Below, piece by piece: positions 1 to 8,407 of a stretch of 64,000 nucleotides of DNA. Position 1 is the first letter of the stretch. Every line of letters begins with the position of its first letter. The stretch is from contig NZ_JAGKJK010000009.1 in assembly GCF_020329435.1 (NCBI RefSeq), positions 186,001-250,000 on the forward strand, in the 5' to 3' direction. Under the pieces are notes generated by a model. It did not search any database. It saw nothing but the letters and a program-made list of their open reading frames with translations, and was not told the origin of the DNA. The translations under genes were made by a program, and so were the position numbers. The stretch is from Bradyrhizobium hereditatis (lineage in GTDB: Bacteria; Pseudomonadota; Alphaproteobacteria; Rhizobiales; Xanthobacteraceae).

Positions 1-578
1 TGGGTGTAATCGATGGTCTGATCGGCGCCGAACCGCACGGCAAAGTCACGCTTTTCCGCCGTCGAGGCCGCGGCGATCACCCGCGCGCCCATCAGCTTGC
101 CGATCTGGATCGCGGCAATGCCGACGCCGCCGGCCGCGCCGAGCACCAGCAATATCTCGCCTTCGCGTAGCGAGGCGCGGGCATCAAGCGCGTAAAGCCC
201 GGTCAGATAGTTGGCCTGAAACGAGGCGCCGGCCTCGGAAGGAATCTGTGGCGGCAAGCTTTTGAGCGCCGCCGATGGCACCGAGATGTATTCGGCGAGC
301 GCGCCGGAGCGGGCCATCCCGACCACCGGCATGCCCCGCTTGAATGCGGTGACATCGCCGGCAACGGCATCGACGATGCCGGCAAATTCGGTCCCCGGGA
401 TGAACGGCAGCGGATCCTTGGTCTGGTAGAGTCCTTGCACCTTCAACCCGTCGACGAAGCCGACGGCCGCGGCGTGGATCTTGACGCGGACGTCGCCGTT
501 GGAAATGCCGGGCGTATCGATCTCCCTGATCGAGATGCCGTCGATCGAATCGTAGTTGTCGACAACGACCGCCTTCAT
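1..578 (-). CDS. Zinc-independent MDR-family quinone oxidoreductase (3' end cut by window)
   Basis: The first 192 residues are visible and the C-terminus lies beyond base 1. They form a GroES-like N-terminal domain (about residues 1-115) followed by the start of a Rossmann fold with the NADPH-binding motif LGAAGGVG at about 146-153. Where zinc alcohol dehydrogenases carry the ligand motif GHE, this protein has PGTEFAG (61-67), and I see no catalytic Cys/His pair, so it belongs with the zinc-independent NADPH:quinone oxidoreductases. The expected reaction is cytosolic NAD(P)H-dependent reduction of a quinone or an enone; the true substrate cannot be read from sequence. The ATG at 576-578 is the first start after the upstream divide. 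The next gene on this strand lies 82 bases upstream. Confidence 0.85.
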   Translation of the reverse strand, partial: MKAVVVDNYDSIDGISIREIDTPGISNGDVRVKIHAAAVGFVDGLKVQGLYQTKDPLPFIPGTEFAGIVDAVAGDVTAFKRGMPVVGMARSGALAEYISVPSAALKSLPPQIPSEAGASFQANYLTGLYALDARASLREGEILLVLGAAGGVGIAAIQIGKLMGARVIAAASTAEKRDFAVRFGADQTIDYT

Positions 579-659
579 GCAAATTCTCTCATGCGTTTTC
601 TCGTTCTCCACCAAGGCCTTGCGTTGGCCTCTTGAGATGCTCTGAGATTCGGTCGAACA

Positions 660-1733
660 CTATTCGGCCGCCTCGGCCTGCCGGTCGATCGCGAGCGCGC
701 CTTCCTTGATCAATGGAATCAAATCGCGGCCGATCGCCATGGTGTCATGCGGATTTTCGAAGCCGCGCAGCAGGAAGGAATGAATGCCCAGCCGGTAATA
801 TTCCAGCACCGCGGCCGCGATCTGTTCGGGCGTTCCGACCAGGCATGACGTATTGCCGGGTGCGCCGGTGGCGCGGGCAATTCCCATCCAAAGCCGCTCG
901 TCATGCACGTCGCCGCGCGCGGCATAGCCGAGCAGGCGCTCGGCGGAATGATTGGTTGGTTGCGGCGCGGCGCCGGTCTTGCGCTCGATATCGGCGAGCA
1001 GGGCGTTGGCCTTGTCCCATGCCGCGCCTTCGGTTGCCGCCATGATGGGACGCAGCGACATGTTGAAGCCGACGTTGCGCCCGAAGGCCGCAGCGCGGCG
1101 GCGGAAATCCTGTACGCGCTCCCGCGTCTCCTTCAGCGGCTCGCCGAAGATCGCGAACACGTCGCAATGCCTGGCGCCCATCTCCAGTGCGCCCTCGGAC
1201 GAGCCGCCGAAGAACAGGGTGGGATAGGGCTGCTGATACGGCTTGATGTCGGAATAGCCGCCTTCGACGCGGTAGAACTCGCCCTTGTGATCGATCGGGG
1301 TATCGCTGGTCCAGAGTTTTTGCATCACCTCGAGATATTCGCCGGCGCGGCGATAGCGGTCGGTCTTGGGCAGAAAATCGCCTTCGCTGGCCTGGTCCGC
1401 GTCGCTGGTGCCGGCGATGATGTGCAGCGCCATCCGTCCCTGTGTGAGCTGGTCGAAGGTCGCGACCTGCCGCGCCGCCAGTGCCGGGGCAACCGAGCCC
1501 GGCCGGTGCGCGATCAGGAACTTGATCCGCTCAGTGTGGTCAGCCGCATAAAGCGCAATCGCAAAACCTTCGGCAGCCGAGGCATAATATCCAACAAGGA
1601 CAGCATCATAGTTCCACTGCTCATGCAGCCGCGTGAAATCGATCACCCACTGTCGCGAAATCTGACCCTTGATCAGGTGAACCGCGACGCCCTCCTGCTG
1701 GGTGCCGATCATGCCAATGATTCTTGCGGGCAT
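660..1733 (-). CDS. LLM-class flavin-dependent monooxygenase (SsuD-like)
   Basis: This is a 357-residue protein of the bacterial luciferase-like (TIM-barrel) family, closest in character to alkanesulfonate monooxygenases. Family-typical stretches include AHRPGSVAPALAARQ and the following DQLTQGRMALHIIAGTSD, which sit in the FMN/substrate region. Such enzymes use FMNH2 from a separate reductase plus O2 to oxidise sulfonates, ketones or heterocycles; no flavin reductase is adjacent. An in-frame start 60 bases further upstream exists, but the ATG at 1731-1733 is preceded by AAGGA at a 6-base spacing and begins the conserved MPARIIGMIG, so I chose it. It is probably transcribed with the downstream quinone oxidoreductase. 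The substrate is unknown. Confidence 0.85.
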   Translation of the reverse strand: MPARIIGMIGTQQEGVAVHLIKGQISRQWVIDFTRLHEQWNYDAVLVGYYASAAEGFAIALYAADHTERIKFLIAHRPGSVAPALAARQVATFDQLTQGRMALHIIAGTSDADQASEGDFLPKTDRYRRAGEYLEVMQKLWTSDTPIDHKGEFYRVEGGYSDIKPYQQPYPTLFFGGSSEGALEMGARHCDVFAIFGEPLKETRERVQDFRRRAAAFGRNVGFNMSLRPIMAATEGAAWDKANALLADIERKTGAAPQPTNHSAERLLGYAARGDVHDERLWMGIARATGAPGNTSCLVGTPEQIAAAVLEYYRLGIHSFLLRGFENPHDTMAIGRDLIPLIKEGALAIDRQAEAAE

Positions 1734-1811
1734 GGCATTTCCTTGAGTTTTTGGTTTGGACCGAATGAAACGCGCATCGCCGTGCGAATGCAAGCGCTTA
1801 GCGACTTGTGT

Positions 1812-2576
1812 TTAGGCGTCGCCTTCGCGTTCCGCGCTCGCCATTGCTTCGCCGCTTCTGCGGCGCGATAGGGCGGACGTGATGTTGCGCTCGGTCAGAT
1901 CCATCAGGCGGTGCATCGCGCGCCGCGCGCCATCCGGATTGCGTGCCCAGATCTCGTCGAGGATGGCGCGGTGATAGGGCAGGCTCTTGCGCGGCGCGCC
2001 TGGGTTCAGGGTCGACAACTCGAATGACATGCGCAGTGCCGCCTCCACGGTGGCGCCGAACGCGACCAGAAAATCATTGCCCGTCGCAGTCAGGATGCCG
2101 CGATGAAAGCGCAGATCCGGCTCGGAATAGGCGCGGCTGTCCATGCCGGCGGCATCCATCTCGCGATAAGCGCGCTCGATGCGCGCAAGGTCGGCATCCG
2201 AGCCGCGCTCGGCGCAGATCGCACATGCTTCCGGCTCGACGATCCGGCGCACCTGCGTAAGTTGGCGGGCGAATTCCTCGCTAGGTCGTTCCGCCCAGGT
2301 CCATTCCAGTAGCTCGGCATCGAGCATGTTCCAGTTGATCCTTTCGCGCACGTGCGTGCCGGCCTTCTGGCGGGCAGCGATCAACCCCTTCGCCTTGAGA
2401 ATGGAGAGCGACTCCCGGATCGAGGTGCGGCTGACGTCGAATTGCGAAGCGAGCTCGATCTCGCGTGGCAGGGTCCAGCCCTCCTGCCACACGCCGGTCA
2501 CGATGAGTTTTGCGATCTCGCGCGCGACATGGGTGTTGGACTGGCGGGATTCGGCTTCCCTGGGCAAATCGATCAC
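1812..2576 (-). CDS. GntR-family (FadR/FCD subfamily) transcriptional regulator
   Basis: An N-terminal winged helix (VAREIAKLIV...REIELASQFDVSRTSIRESL) is followed by an all-helical FCD ligand-binding domain whose metal-site signature is recognisable (...EPDLRFHRGIL... and ...LPYHRAILDEIW...). It is divergent from the sugar-type ABC operon that starts at 2721 and is the obvious candidate regulator of it, probably responding to an organic acid or sugar acid. The start is uncertain. I use the GTG at 2576 (254 residues, a normal family length). The frame is open upstream to an ATG at 2690, but that would place the start upstream of a plausible minus-strand promoter and inside the divergent promoter. 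Confidence 0.85.
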   Translation of the reverse strand: MIDLPREAESRQSNTHVAREIAKLIVTGVWQEGWTLPREIELASQFDVSRTSIRESLSILKAKGLIAARQKAGTHVRERINWNMLDAELLEWTWAERPSEEFARQLTQVRRIVEPEACAICAERGSDADLARIERAYREMDAAGMDSRAYSEPDLRFHRGILTATGNDFLVAFGATVEAALRMSFELSTLNPGAPRKSLPYHRAILDEIWARNPDGARRAMHRLMDLTERNITSALSRRRSGEAMASAEREGDA

Positions 2577-2594
2577 CTCAAGCGTTGGAATAAT

Positions 2595-2624
2595 ATTGTC
2601 TGCTTTATTAAGGAGCGATGTCAA
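2595..2624 (-). promoter_or_regulatory. Candidate promoter for the GntR regulator gene
   Basis: Read on the minus strand, TTGACA (2624-2619) is followed after 18 bases by GACAAT (2600-2595), a fair sigma-70-type pair. It would start transcription just before the GTG chosen for the regulator, giving a very short leader. This is inferred from sequence only. Confidence 0.35.
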
Positions 2625-2664
2625 TTGACCGCCCAATTTCCGTGAATTCTGACGCAGCCTTCTT

Positions 2665-2695
2665 TTGACATGCGATTTTATGTCGGTCATATTAT
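2665..2695 (+). promoter_or_regulatory. Candidate promoter and operator of the sugar-type ABC operon
   Basis: TTGACA at 2665-2670 is followed by TATTAT at 2690-2695 (19-base spacer; ATATTA gives 18). Overlapping the -35 box and spacer is the inverted repeat GACAT-N8-ATGTC (2667-2684), a likely binding site for the divergent GntR regulator. The Shine-Dalgarno AAAGGGAGG of the binding-protein gene lies at 2707-2715. Confidence 0.45.
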
Positions 2696-2720
2696 CGCAA
2701 AAACAGAAAGGGAGGCAGCC

Positions 2721-4085
2721 GTGACCAAAAACAATTCCAGCCGTCGATCCTCTGCCCTCAGCCGCCGGAAACTGCTGCAAGCCGGCGCCGCCACCCTCGG
2801 CGCAGCGGCGTTGCCGATGCCGGCCATCGCCCAGGCCAAGCCCTTTGCCGGCATCACGTTGCGCGGCGCGTCGTTCCAGCACCGCTTTTTCAACCTGCTG
2901 CAGAACTACATTCCGGAGTTCGAGGCGCAGACCGGCATGAAGGTCGATCTGCAGCTTTCGGCATTTCCTGTCTACAACCAGCAGGCCAATCTCGAACTGT
3001 CGTCGGGCGGTTCGGCGTTCGATTTCGTCAACGTCACCTTCATTCTCGCCGCGCGCTGGGTCGCGGCCGGGCTCCTCGCCAACCTCGATGAGTTCACGTC
3101 CGATCCGAACCTGACGGCGGCGGAATGGAATCCGAAGGACTTCGTCGAGGGCGCGCAGGTGCCATACCGCGACGCCAAGGGGGCGACTTACGGCTATTCC
3201 TGGGAAGGCGGCGCCATGGTGATGGGCCTGTCGCGCATGGACCTCATGGAGAAGAAGGGTCTGAAGATTCCGAAGACCTTTGCCGAATTGCAGCAGGTCT
3301 GCGCGGAGATCAACGGCATCGACAACGTCAACGGGATCGTCACCTTCCAGCTCCATCACTGGTGCCTGCCGCCCTATATCCAGGGCTTTGGCGGCAACAT
3401 CTTCCGCAATCCGCCCACCGACATCATGCCGGCGCTGAACACGCCGCAGGCAGTTCAGGCCGTGGAGTTCTATGCAAACCTCTTGAAGAACTACGCGCCG
3501 AAGGGCGTGCTCACCTATACCGAGGATCAGGCGCGTCAGGCCTTGCTCACCGGCCGTTCCAATATCTTCATTCACTCCAGCGCGTGGATCACGCCGATCC
3601 TGATGTCCGGGGAAAGCAAGGTGAAGGATACCGCGCGCGTGGTGCGGATGCCGGCCGGTCCCGTCAATGATTTCCCGGCTGCCAACAGCCAGGGGCTCGG
3701 CATTCCCAAAAACGCCAAGAACAAGAAGGCCGCGTGGGAATTCATCAAATGGGCGGTCAGCCCGGAAATCTCGATGCGGCTCGTTAAGGAGCACGGCCAT
3801 TCCTCGGTCTGCCGCAAATCGGTGATCGAGAGCGAGGAGTACCGCAAGCTGAACACAGTCAACGGCCAGGACCTCGGTGCACTCTATCTGGAGGTGCTGG
3901 GATTGCCGGCCAAGGGCCAGAACTACATGGCCTACCGCACCGTGAAGGAATTCCCTGTTGTCGGCGACGTCCTGAACAAGGCGTTCGAACAGGTGGCGAC
4001 CGGGCAGCTTGGGGCGCAGGCGGCGATGAATGCAGCGCAGGAGCAGGCGATCGCCAATCTCCGCCGGGCCGGGACTGCGCTTTGA
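2721..4085 (+). CDS. Sugar-type ABC transporter substrate-binding protein, Tat-exported
   Basis: A 454-residue extracellular solute-binding protein of family 1 (the sugar/polyol group). The N-terminus carries a twin-arginine signal (SRRKLLQAG, then a hydrophobic stretch ending PAIAQA), so it is probably exported folded to the periplasm. The GTG at 2721 is preferred over an upstream ATG at 2670 because it follows AAAGGGAGG by 5 bases and puts the Tat motif near the N-terminus. It leads an operon with two permeases (the next start overlaps its stop) and a shortened shikimate-dehydrogenase-like gene. No ATPase gene is present in the operon, so a shared MsmX/UgpC-type ATPase encoded elsewhere is likely. 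The substrate is unknown. Confidence 0.88.
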   Translation: MTKNNSSRRSSALSRRKLLQAGAATLGAAALPMPAIAQAKPFAGITLRGASFQHRFFNLLQNYIPEFEAQTGMKVDLQLSAFPVYNQQANLELSSGGSAFDFVNVTFILAARWVAAGLLANLDEFTSDPNLTAAEWNPKDFVEGAQVPYRDAKGATYGYSWEGGAMVMGLSRMDLMEKKGLKIPKTFAELQQVCAEINGIDNVNGIVTFQLHHWCLPPYIQGFGGNIFRNPPTDIMPALNTPQAVQAVEFYANLLKNYAPKGVLTYTEDQARQALLTGRSNIFIHSSAWITPILMSGESKVKDTARVVRMPAGPVNDFPAANSQGLGIPKNAKNKKAAWEFIKWAVSPEISMRLVKEHGHSSVCRKSVIESEEYRKLNTVNGQDLGALYLEVLGLPAKGQNYMAYRTVKEFPVVGDVLNKAFEQVATGQLGAQAAMNAAQEQAIANLRRAGTAL

Positions 4086-4981
4086 GCGAAAATGGACTGG
4101 TCGACGCCGCGCGGCGACGCTTCAACGCCCTCGCGCTGGCGCCGAGCCTTATCGTGCTGTTTATGATCGCAGGCCTGCCTGCGATCTATCTGGTCGTGAC
4201 CAGCCTGACGCCGTTCCAGCTGGTCAATCCGGGATCATCGACCGATTTCTCGTCGCCCTTGCGCAATTATCGCCTGCTGCCTGATGACCCGCGTTTCGTC
4301 AATTCGCTGTGGGTGCAGGCCAAGCTGTCGTTCTGGGGTGTGTTGTTTCAGGTCCTGCTCGGCATGCTGTTGGCGCTATTGCTGCACACGCAGTCGCGCA
4401 TCGTGGAATTCGCGCGCACCTTCTTCCTGATCCCGATGGTGCTGCCGCCGATCGTGGTCGCCGTGATCTGGAAGCTGATCTATACGCCCGACATCAGCCC
4501 GCTCTACTACGCGGCAAGTCTGCTCAACGTGGCCATGCCGTCACTCACCTCGAGTGTCGATTTTGCCCTGACCGCGATCATCGTCGCCGATACCTGGGAA
4601 TGGCTTCCCTTCACCTTCCTGATGGTGTTGGCCGCGCTGCAGACCATTCCGGACGAATTCTCCGAAGCCGCTTTGGTCGACGGCGCTAGCCGGCTACAGA
4701 TCTTTTATTACGTCACGCTGCCCTTCATCGCGCCGGTGCTGGTGATTTCGGGCATGTTCCGGTTGATCGACAGCGTCAAGGCATTCCCGCTGATCTTCCT
4801 TTTGACCGGCGGCGGGCCGGGCAGTGTCACCGAAGTGACGAACTATTATGCCTATCTGCTGGCGTTCGACTTCAACGAAATCGGTTATTCCAGTTCGGTC
4901 ACCGTCGTGCTGCTGCTGCTCGTCGTTGCGGTCTCGTTCGGCGTCGTGTGGATGGGCCGCCGCCGGGAGGCCATGGCATGA
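4082..4981 (+). CDS. Sugar-type ABC transporter permease (first subunit)
   Basis: A 299-residue inner-membrane protein of the MalF/UgpA type with about six transmembrane helices. The binding-protein-dependent permease motif, the EAA loop that contacts the ATPase, is seen as SEAALVDGASRLQIFYYVTLP near residues 198-218. The start is a TTG whose last two bases form the TGA of the preceding gene (TTGA), indicating translational coupling; no better start precedes the first helix. It pairs with the following permease to form the membrane channel for the binding protein at 2721. Confidence 0.88.
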   Translation: MSENGLVDAARRRFNALALAPSLIVLFMIAGLPAIYLVVTSLTPFQLVNPGSSTDFSSPLRNYRLLPDDPRFVNSLWVQAKLSFWGVLFQVLLGMLLALLLHTQSRIVEFARTFFLIPMVLPPIVVAVIWKLIYTPDISPLYYAASLLNVAMPSLTSSVDFALTAIIVADTWEWLPFTFLMVLAALQTIPDEFSEAALVDGASRLQIFYYVTLPFIAPVLVISGMFRLIDSVKAFPLIFLLTGGGPGSVTEVTNYYAYLLAFDFNEIGYSSSVTVVLLLLVVAVSFGVVWMGRRREAMA

Positions 4982-5814
4982 GTGGAGGCAGTGGCCCGAT
5001 CCGCCATTCGGCCAGTTGGGGCCGGCTCGCTGCGATCGGCGTGACGCTGATCGTGCTGCTGTCGCCGTTCCTCTGGCTCCTGCAGATGAGCTTCAAGTCG
5101 AACGATCTGATCCTGCAGTTTCCGCCGCCTCTGATCTTCACGCCGACGCTGCAGAACTATACCTCGCTCTGGCAGGGCGCATTCCCGGCGTCCTTCGTCA
5201 ACAGTCTGATGAGCGCCTCGTTCTCCACCGCGCTCGCACTTGTTCTCGGCGTGCCCGCGGCCTATGCGCTGTCACGCTGGGCCGGACGGGGCAAGCATGC
5301 GCTCGGCTTCGCCATTCTGGTGACGCGAATGGCGCCGCCGATCGCGTTCACGATTCCGTTCTTCCTGTTCTATCGCTGGATCGGGCTGCTCGATACCGTC
5401 ACCGGGCTGGTGCTGGTCTACACCAGCTTCAACCTGCCGCTGGTGATCTGGATGATGCAGCCGTTCTTCGACACGGTGCCATCATCGCTCGAAGAAGCGG
5501 CGCTGGTTGACGGCGCACCGATCCGGGTGATCTTCCTCGAGATCGTGCTGCCAATGGTCGCGCCCGGCATCGCTGCCACAGCGATCCTGTGCTTTCTCTA
5601 TGCCTGGAACGACTTCTTCTTCGCGCTGATCCTGACGCGGACCAATGCGCGCACCGCCCCGGTCGCCGTGGTCAATTTCATGAACTACGAGGGCTGGGAG
5701 TGGGGCAAAATAGCCGCCGGCGGATCGCTGGTGATGGCGCCGGTCCTGATCTTTTCGCTCGCAGTGCGCCGCTATCTCGTGAGCGGGCTGACGGCGGGCG
5801 CGGTGAAAGGATAG
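4978..5814 (+). CDS. Sugar-type ABC transporter permease (second subunit)
   Basis: A 278-residue MalG/UgpE-type inner-membrane permease with about six helices and the EAA loop (EEAALVDGAPIRVIFLEIVLP). Its ATG overlaps the stop of the upstream permease (ATGA, 4978-4981), and GGGAGG lies at 4964-4969. An upstream in-frame ATG at 4948 falls inside the preceding gene and lacks a better ribosome site, so 4978 was chosen. It forms the heterodimeric channel with the preceding gene product. Confidence 0.9.
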   Translation: MSGGSGPIRHSASWGRLAAIGVTLIVLLSPFLWLLQMSFKSNDLILQFPPPLIFTPTLQNYTSLWQGAFPASFVNSLMSASFSTALALVLGVPAAYALSRWAGRGKHALGFAILVTRMAPPIAFTIPFFLFYRWIGLLDTVTGLVLVYTSFNLPLVIWMMQPFFDTVPSSLEEAALVDGAPIRVIFLEIVLPMVAPGIAATAILCFLYAWNDFFFALILTRTNARTAPVAVVNFMNYEGWEWGKIAAGGSLVMAPVLIFSLAVRRYLVSGLTAGAVKG

Positions 5815-5818
5815 AACC

Positions 5819-6550
5819 ATGCGGCTTCCGACCGGTGCTTCACGTGTCGTCTTCATCTTCGCCCATCCCGCCGGGCATGTCGGTGCGCCCCGCCATTACA
5901 CGCCATATTTCCAGGGCAATGGACTCGACTGGCACATGGTGCCGCTCGATGTCGCGCCGGAAAATCTCTCCGAGACGATCCGTACGCTGGCAAAATCGCC
6001 GAGCGTCGCCGGCTTCAACCTGACCATGCCGCACAAGCCGGCGGCGTTCGAACTATGCGATGCGGTCGGACCTGCCGCTGAATTTGAAGGCGTGGTCAAC
6101 ACGATCCGGATCGAGGCCGGTGGCCGGCTGGTCGGCGAATCCTTCGACGGCGGCGGTTTCCTGAATGCCGCGCGCGAGGCACGAATTTTCGATCCCAATC
6201 GGCGCTGCGTCGTGATCGGTGCGGGTGGAGCGGGCCGTGCGATCTGTCACGCGCTCGCCGCCGCTGGCCTGAAGCGTCTGCGGATACTGAACGAAGCGCC
6301 GGGTCCGGTCGAAATGCTGGCCGCAAAACTCCGCAGCCGCTTTGCCGATCTCGACATCAGTCTGGACGAAAAATTCGACGACGCGGGTCTTGTGGTCAAC
6401 GCCACCTCGCTCGGCCTGCACGAGACGGATGCCTTGCCGACGAACCCCGCGCGGCTGCTGGCGCGGCGAATCCTGAGCGCGGCAAGCCAGAGTTCCCCGG
6501 TCAGCGAATCGACTTCCGCGTTGCGCGTCACGAATTGCTGCGCTGCATGA
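5819..6550 (+). CDS. Shikimate dehydrogenase-like protein, C-terminus missing
   Basis: AroE-family fold. The substrate domain contains GFNLTMPHK, with the catalytic Lys of the usual G-N-V-T-x-P-H-K motif. The NADP domain contains VVIGAGGAGRAICHAL and then NATSLGLHETDALP. The N-terminal shikimate-binding Ser motif is replaced by HPAGHVGAPRHYTPYF, and the usual NTD becomes SFD, so the substrate is probably not shikimate but a related hydroxy acid. After about residue 210 homology stops: the Q-A helix that closes the family's C-terminus is absent and the last ~30 residues look unrelated. At 243 residues it is roughly 30-40 short of normal. It starts 4 bases after the permease stop, so it is the last gene of the ABC operon. 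It may be a decayed or a specialised enzyme. Confidence 0.7.
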   Translation: MRLPTGASRVVFIFAHPAGHVGAPRHYTPYFQGNGLDWHMVPLDVAPENLSETIRTLAKSPSVAGFNLTMPHKPAAFELCDAVGPAAEFEGVVNTIRIEAGGRLVGESFDGGGFLNAAREARIFDPNRRCVVIGAGGAGRAICHALAAAGLKRLRILNEAPGPVEMLAAKLRSRFADLDISLDEKFDDAGLVVNATSLGLHETDALPTNPARLLARRILSAASQSSPVSESTSALRVTNCCAA

Positions 6551-6619
6551 GTTGCGGGACCAATGCACGGAGCAATGCGTTAGCGGCCGAAGGTGATGCT
6601 ACGCAGCGGGGAATCCGGC

Positions 6620-7762
6620 ATGGAAGATCTCCTTTCAAAGTTGGAACAAATGTTTGCCTGGCTGCCGCAGTGGCTGATCGGTCTCGGCCTTCTCGTCGGC
6701 GCCGTCGCCGTTGCGCTGTTTGTGCACGGTATTGCTGCCAGGATCATTAAGCGTGCGCTCGGGACGCGCTGGCCGGCGGTAACGTTGCTGCTGCAAAGGA
6801 TCGCCGGCCCGGCGCGGCTGGCGCTGTCTCTCGTGGCCGTGGCGCTGGTGTTGCCGCTGGCGCCGCTGAACGACGTGCTGCGCGAGCAACTCCGCCACTT
6901 CTTCATCGTCGCCGTCATCGCGCTGATCGGCTGGATCACCGTCCGCGCTGTGGACATGGGCGCCGCGCGCTATCTGCAGCGCTTTCGCCTCGACACGGAT
7001 GAAAATTTTCTCGCCCGCAAGCACGTCACGCAAGTGCGTGTTTTCAAGCGGGTGATCGATACGTTGATTATCATCATCGCGATCTCCACCGCCTTGATGA
7101 CATTCGAATCCGTCAAGCAATACGGCGTCAGCCTGTTCGCCTCCGCCGGCGCCGCCGGTCTCATCGTCGGTCTTGCCGCGCGGCCGTTGCTCTCGAACTT
7201 GATTGCCGGTGTGCAGATCGCGATCACCCAGCCGATCCGGATCGAGGACGCCGTCATCATCGAGAACGAGTGGGGATGGATCGAGGACATCGCCTCGACC
7301 TATGTCGTGGTCCGGCTCTGGGACTGGCGCCGGATGGTGGTCCCGCTGTCCTACTTCATCGAACGTCCGTTCCAGAACTGGACCCGCGACACCCAGTCGC
7401 TGATCGGCGCCATCGCTTTCCATGTCGACTACTGCACTGACGTCTCGCGCATCCGGCAGCGGCTGGAGGAGGCCGTGCGCGAGTCCAAATTGTGGGATGG
7501 CGCGGTGGTCAATCTCCAGGTGATTGAAGCCCGTCCGGCGGCAATCGAGCTTCGGGCGCTGGTCAGCGCACGATCGGCGCCGCAATCCTGGGATCTCCGC
7601 TGCGAGATCAGGGAGAAGCTGCTTGCCTTCATTCGCCAGGAGATGCCCGAGGCGTTCCCGCGTGAGCGCGCCCTGATATCGCCGCCGCTCGCCGATTTCG
7701 AAGGCACTTTTGATCATCGCGATGCGCCGTCGCGGCCAATGCCAGCGCGGGCTCATAGTTGA
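6620..7762 (+). CDS. MscS-family mechanosensitive ion channel
   Basis: A 380-residue small-conductance channel. Four hydrophobic segments precede the pore helix and beta domain, recognised from GAAGLIVGLAARPLLSNLIAG, then TQPIRIEDAVIIENEWGWIEDI and the later WDWRRMVVPLSYFIE and FQNWTR. Such proteins sit in the inner membrane and open under hypo-osmotic stress; members with extra N-terminal helices may also be regulated otherwise. The ATG at 6620 follows GGGGA at about 7 bases; a GTG at 6593 in the same frame is possible. It stands alone, with the next gene converging. Confidence 0.88.
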   Translation: MEDLLSKLEQMFAWLPQWLIGLGLLVGAVAVALFVHGIAARIIKRALGTRWPAVTLLLQRIAGPARLALSLVAVALVLPLAPLNDVLREQLRHFFIVAVIALIGWITVRAVDMGAARYLQRFRLDTDENFLARKHVTQVRVFKRVIDTLIIIIAISTALMTFESVKQYGVSLFASAGAAGLIVGLAARPLLSNLIAGVQIAITQPIRIEDAVIIENEWGWIEDIASTYVVVRLWDWRRMVVPLSYFIERPFQNWTRDTQSLIGAIAFHVDYCTDVSRIRQRLEEAVRESKLWDGAVVNLQVIEARPAAIELRALVSARSAPQSWDLRCEIREKLLAFIRQEMPEAFPRERALISPPLADFEGTFDHRDAPSRPMPARAHS

Positions 7763-7797
7763 GGTCGGGAAGAGGGGCTCCCGGCCAAAAGCCATCG

Positions 7798-8229
7798 CTA
7801 GACGATGCCGTGCTGCCTTAGAAGCGCCTGCTCATCACCTGATATCCAGCCGAAGACCTTTGCCTCGCCATCGAGCTTCTGGACCAGGTAGTGAACATCG
7901 AAATCGATAGTTGTGTCCTTTTGATCCTTGCGAGCATAAGTCGCGGTCCAAGAGACATGGGCCACGCAGTGATGCTCATCGATAGGTGAGAGACGAATAT
8001 GACGAATCCGCATCCCCTTGGTCCCGATCGCGCGATAGTGCGCGTACCCCTGTGCCATGACCTGCTTTAGCTGATCGTCGTTCTTCCCGGTCATAACCCC
8101 GGCAGGCGAGGCCGCGATGAAATCCGAGGCATACAGCGACGCGACCTCGTCCATATCCGAGTTCCCGTCGAGAGAGCGTTCGAAGAAGCTCTCGTATCGC
8201 TCGAATAGCTTCCTTACAGCGGTCTTCAT
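7798..8229 (-). CDS. NTF2-like (SnoaL-type) small protein
   Basis: A 143-residue cytosolic protein predicted to have the NTF2-like cone fold: an N-terminal helix pair (FERYESFFERSLDG), then MDEVASLYASDFIAASPAGVMTG and an antiparallel sheet ending FGWISGDEQALLRQHG. Members of this fold are ketosteroid-isomerase-like enzymes or ligand carriers; no function can be assigned. The ATG follows GGGAGAACGACGC on the minus strand. It converges with the MscS gene and is divergent from the DUF3830 gene. Confidence 0.65.
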   Translation of the reverse strand: MKTAVRKLFERYESFFERSLDGNSDMDEVASLYASDFIAASPAGVMTGKNDDQLKQVMAQGYAHYRAIGTKGMRIRHIRLSPIDEHHCVAHVSWTATYARKDQKDTTIDFDVHYLVQKLDGEAKVFGWISGDEQALLRQHGIV

Positions 8230-8407
8230 GCGTCGTTCTCCCGGGGTGAAATCTGACGTCTCCTACAACGCCGTTTTCAGGCAGTTCGCTCCATGCCGTA
8301 TCAACTCAAGTCCGACGGGAGCGGAATCGGCCTTGCTTCCGTTGGTTCGCCCTGTAATGGATACGGGCTGAACCACGCCCTTTAGATAAATCTAGAAGAA
8401 GAGATCG

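Noticed and set aside
1812..3800. A 662-codon minus-strand frame that begins inside the binding-protein gene
   Set aside because: Only the last ~254 codons match the GntR family; the rest is antisense to the ABC binding-protein gene.
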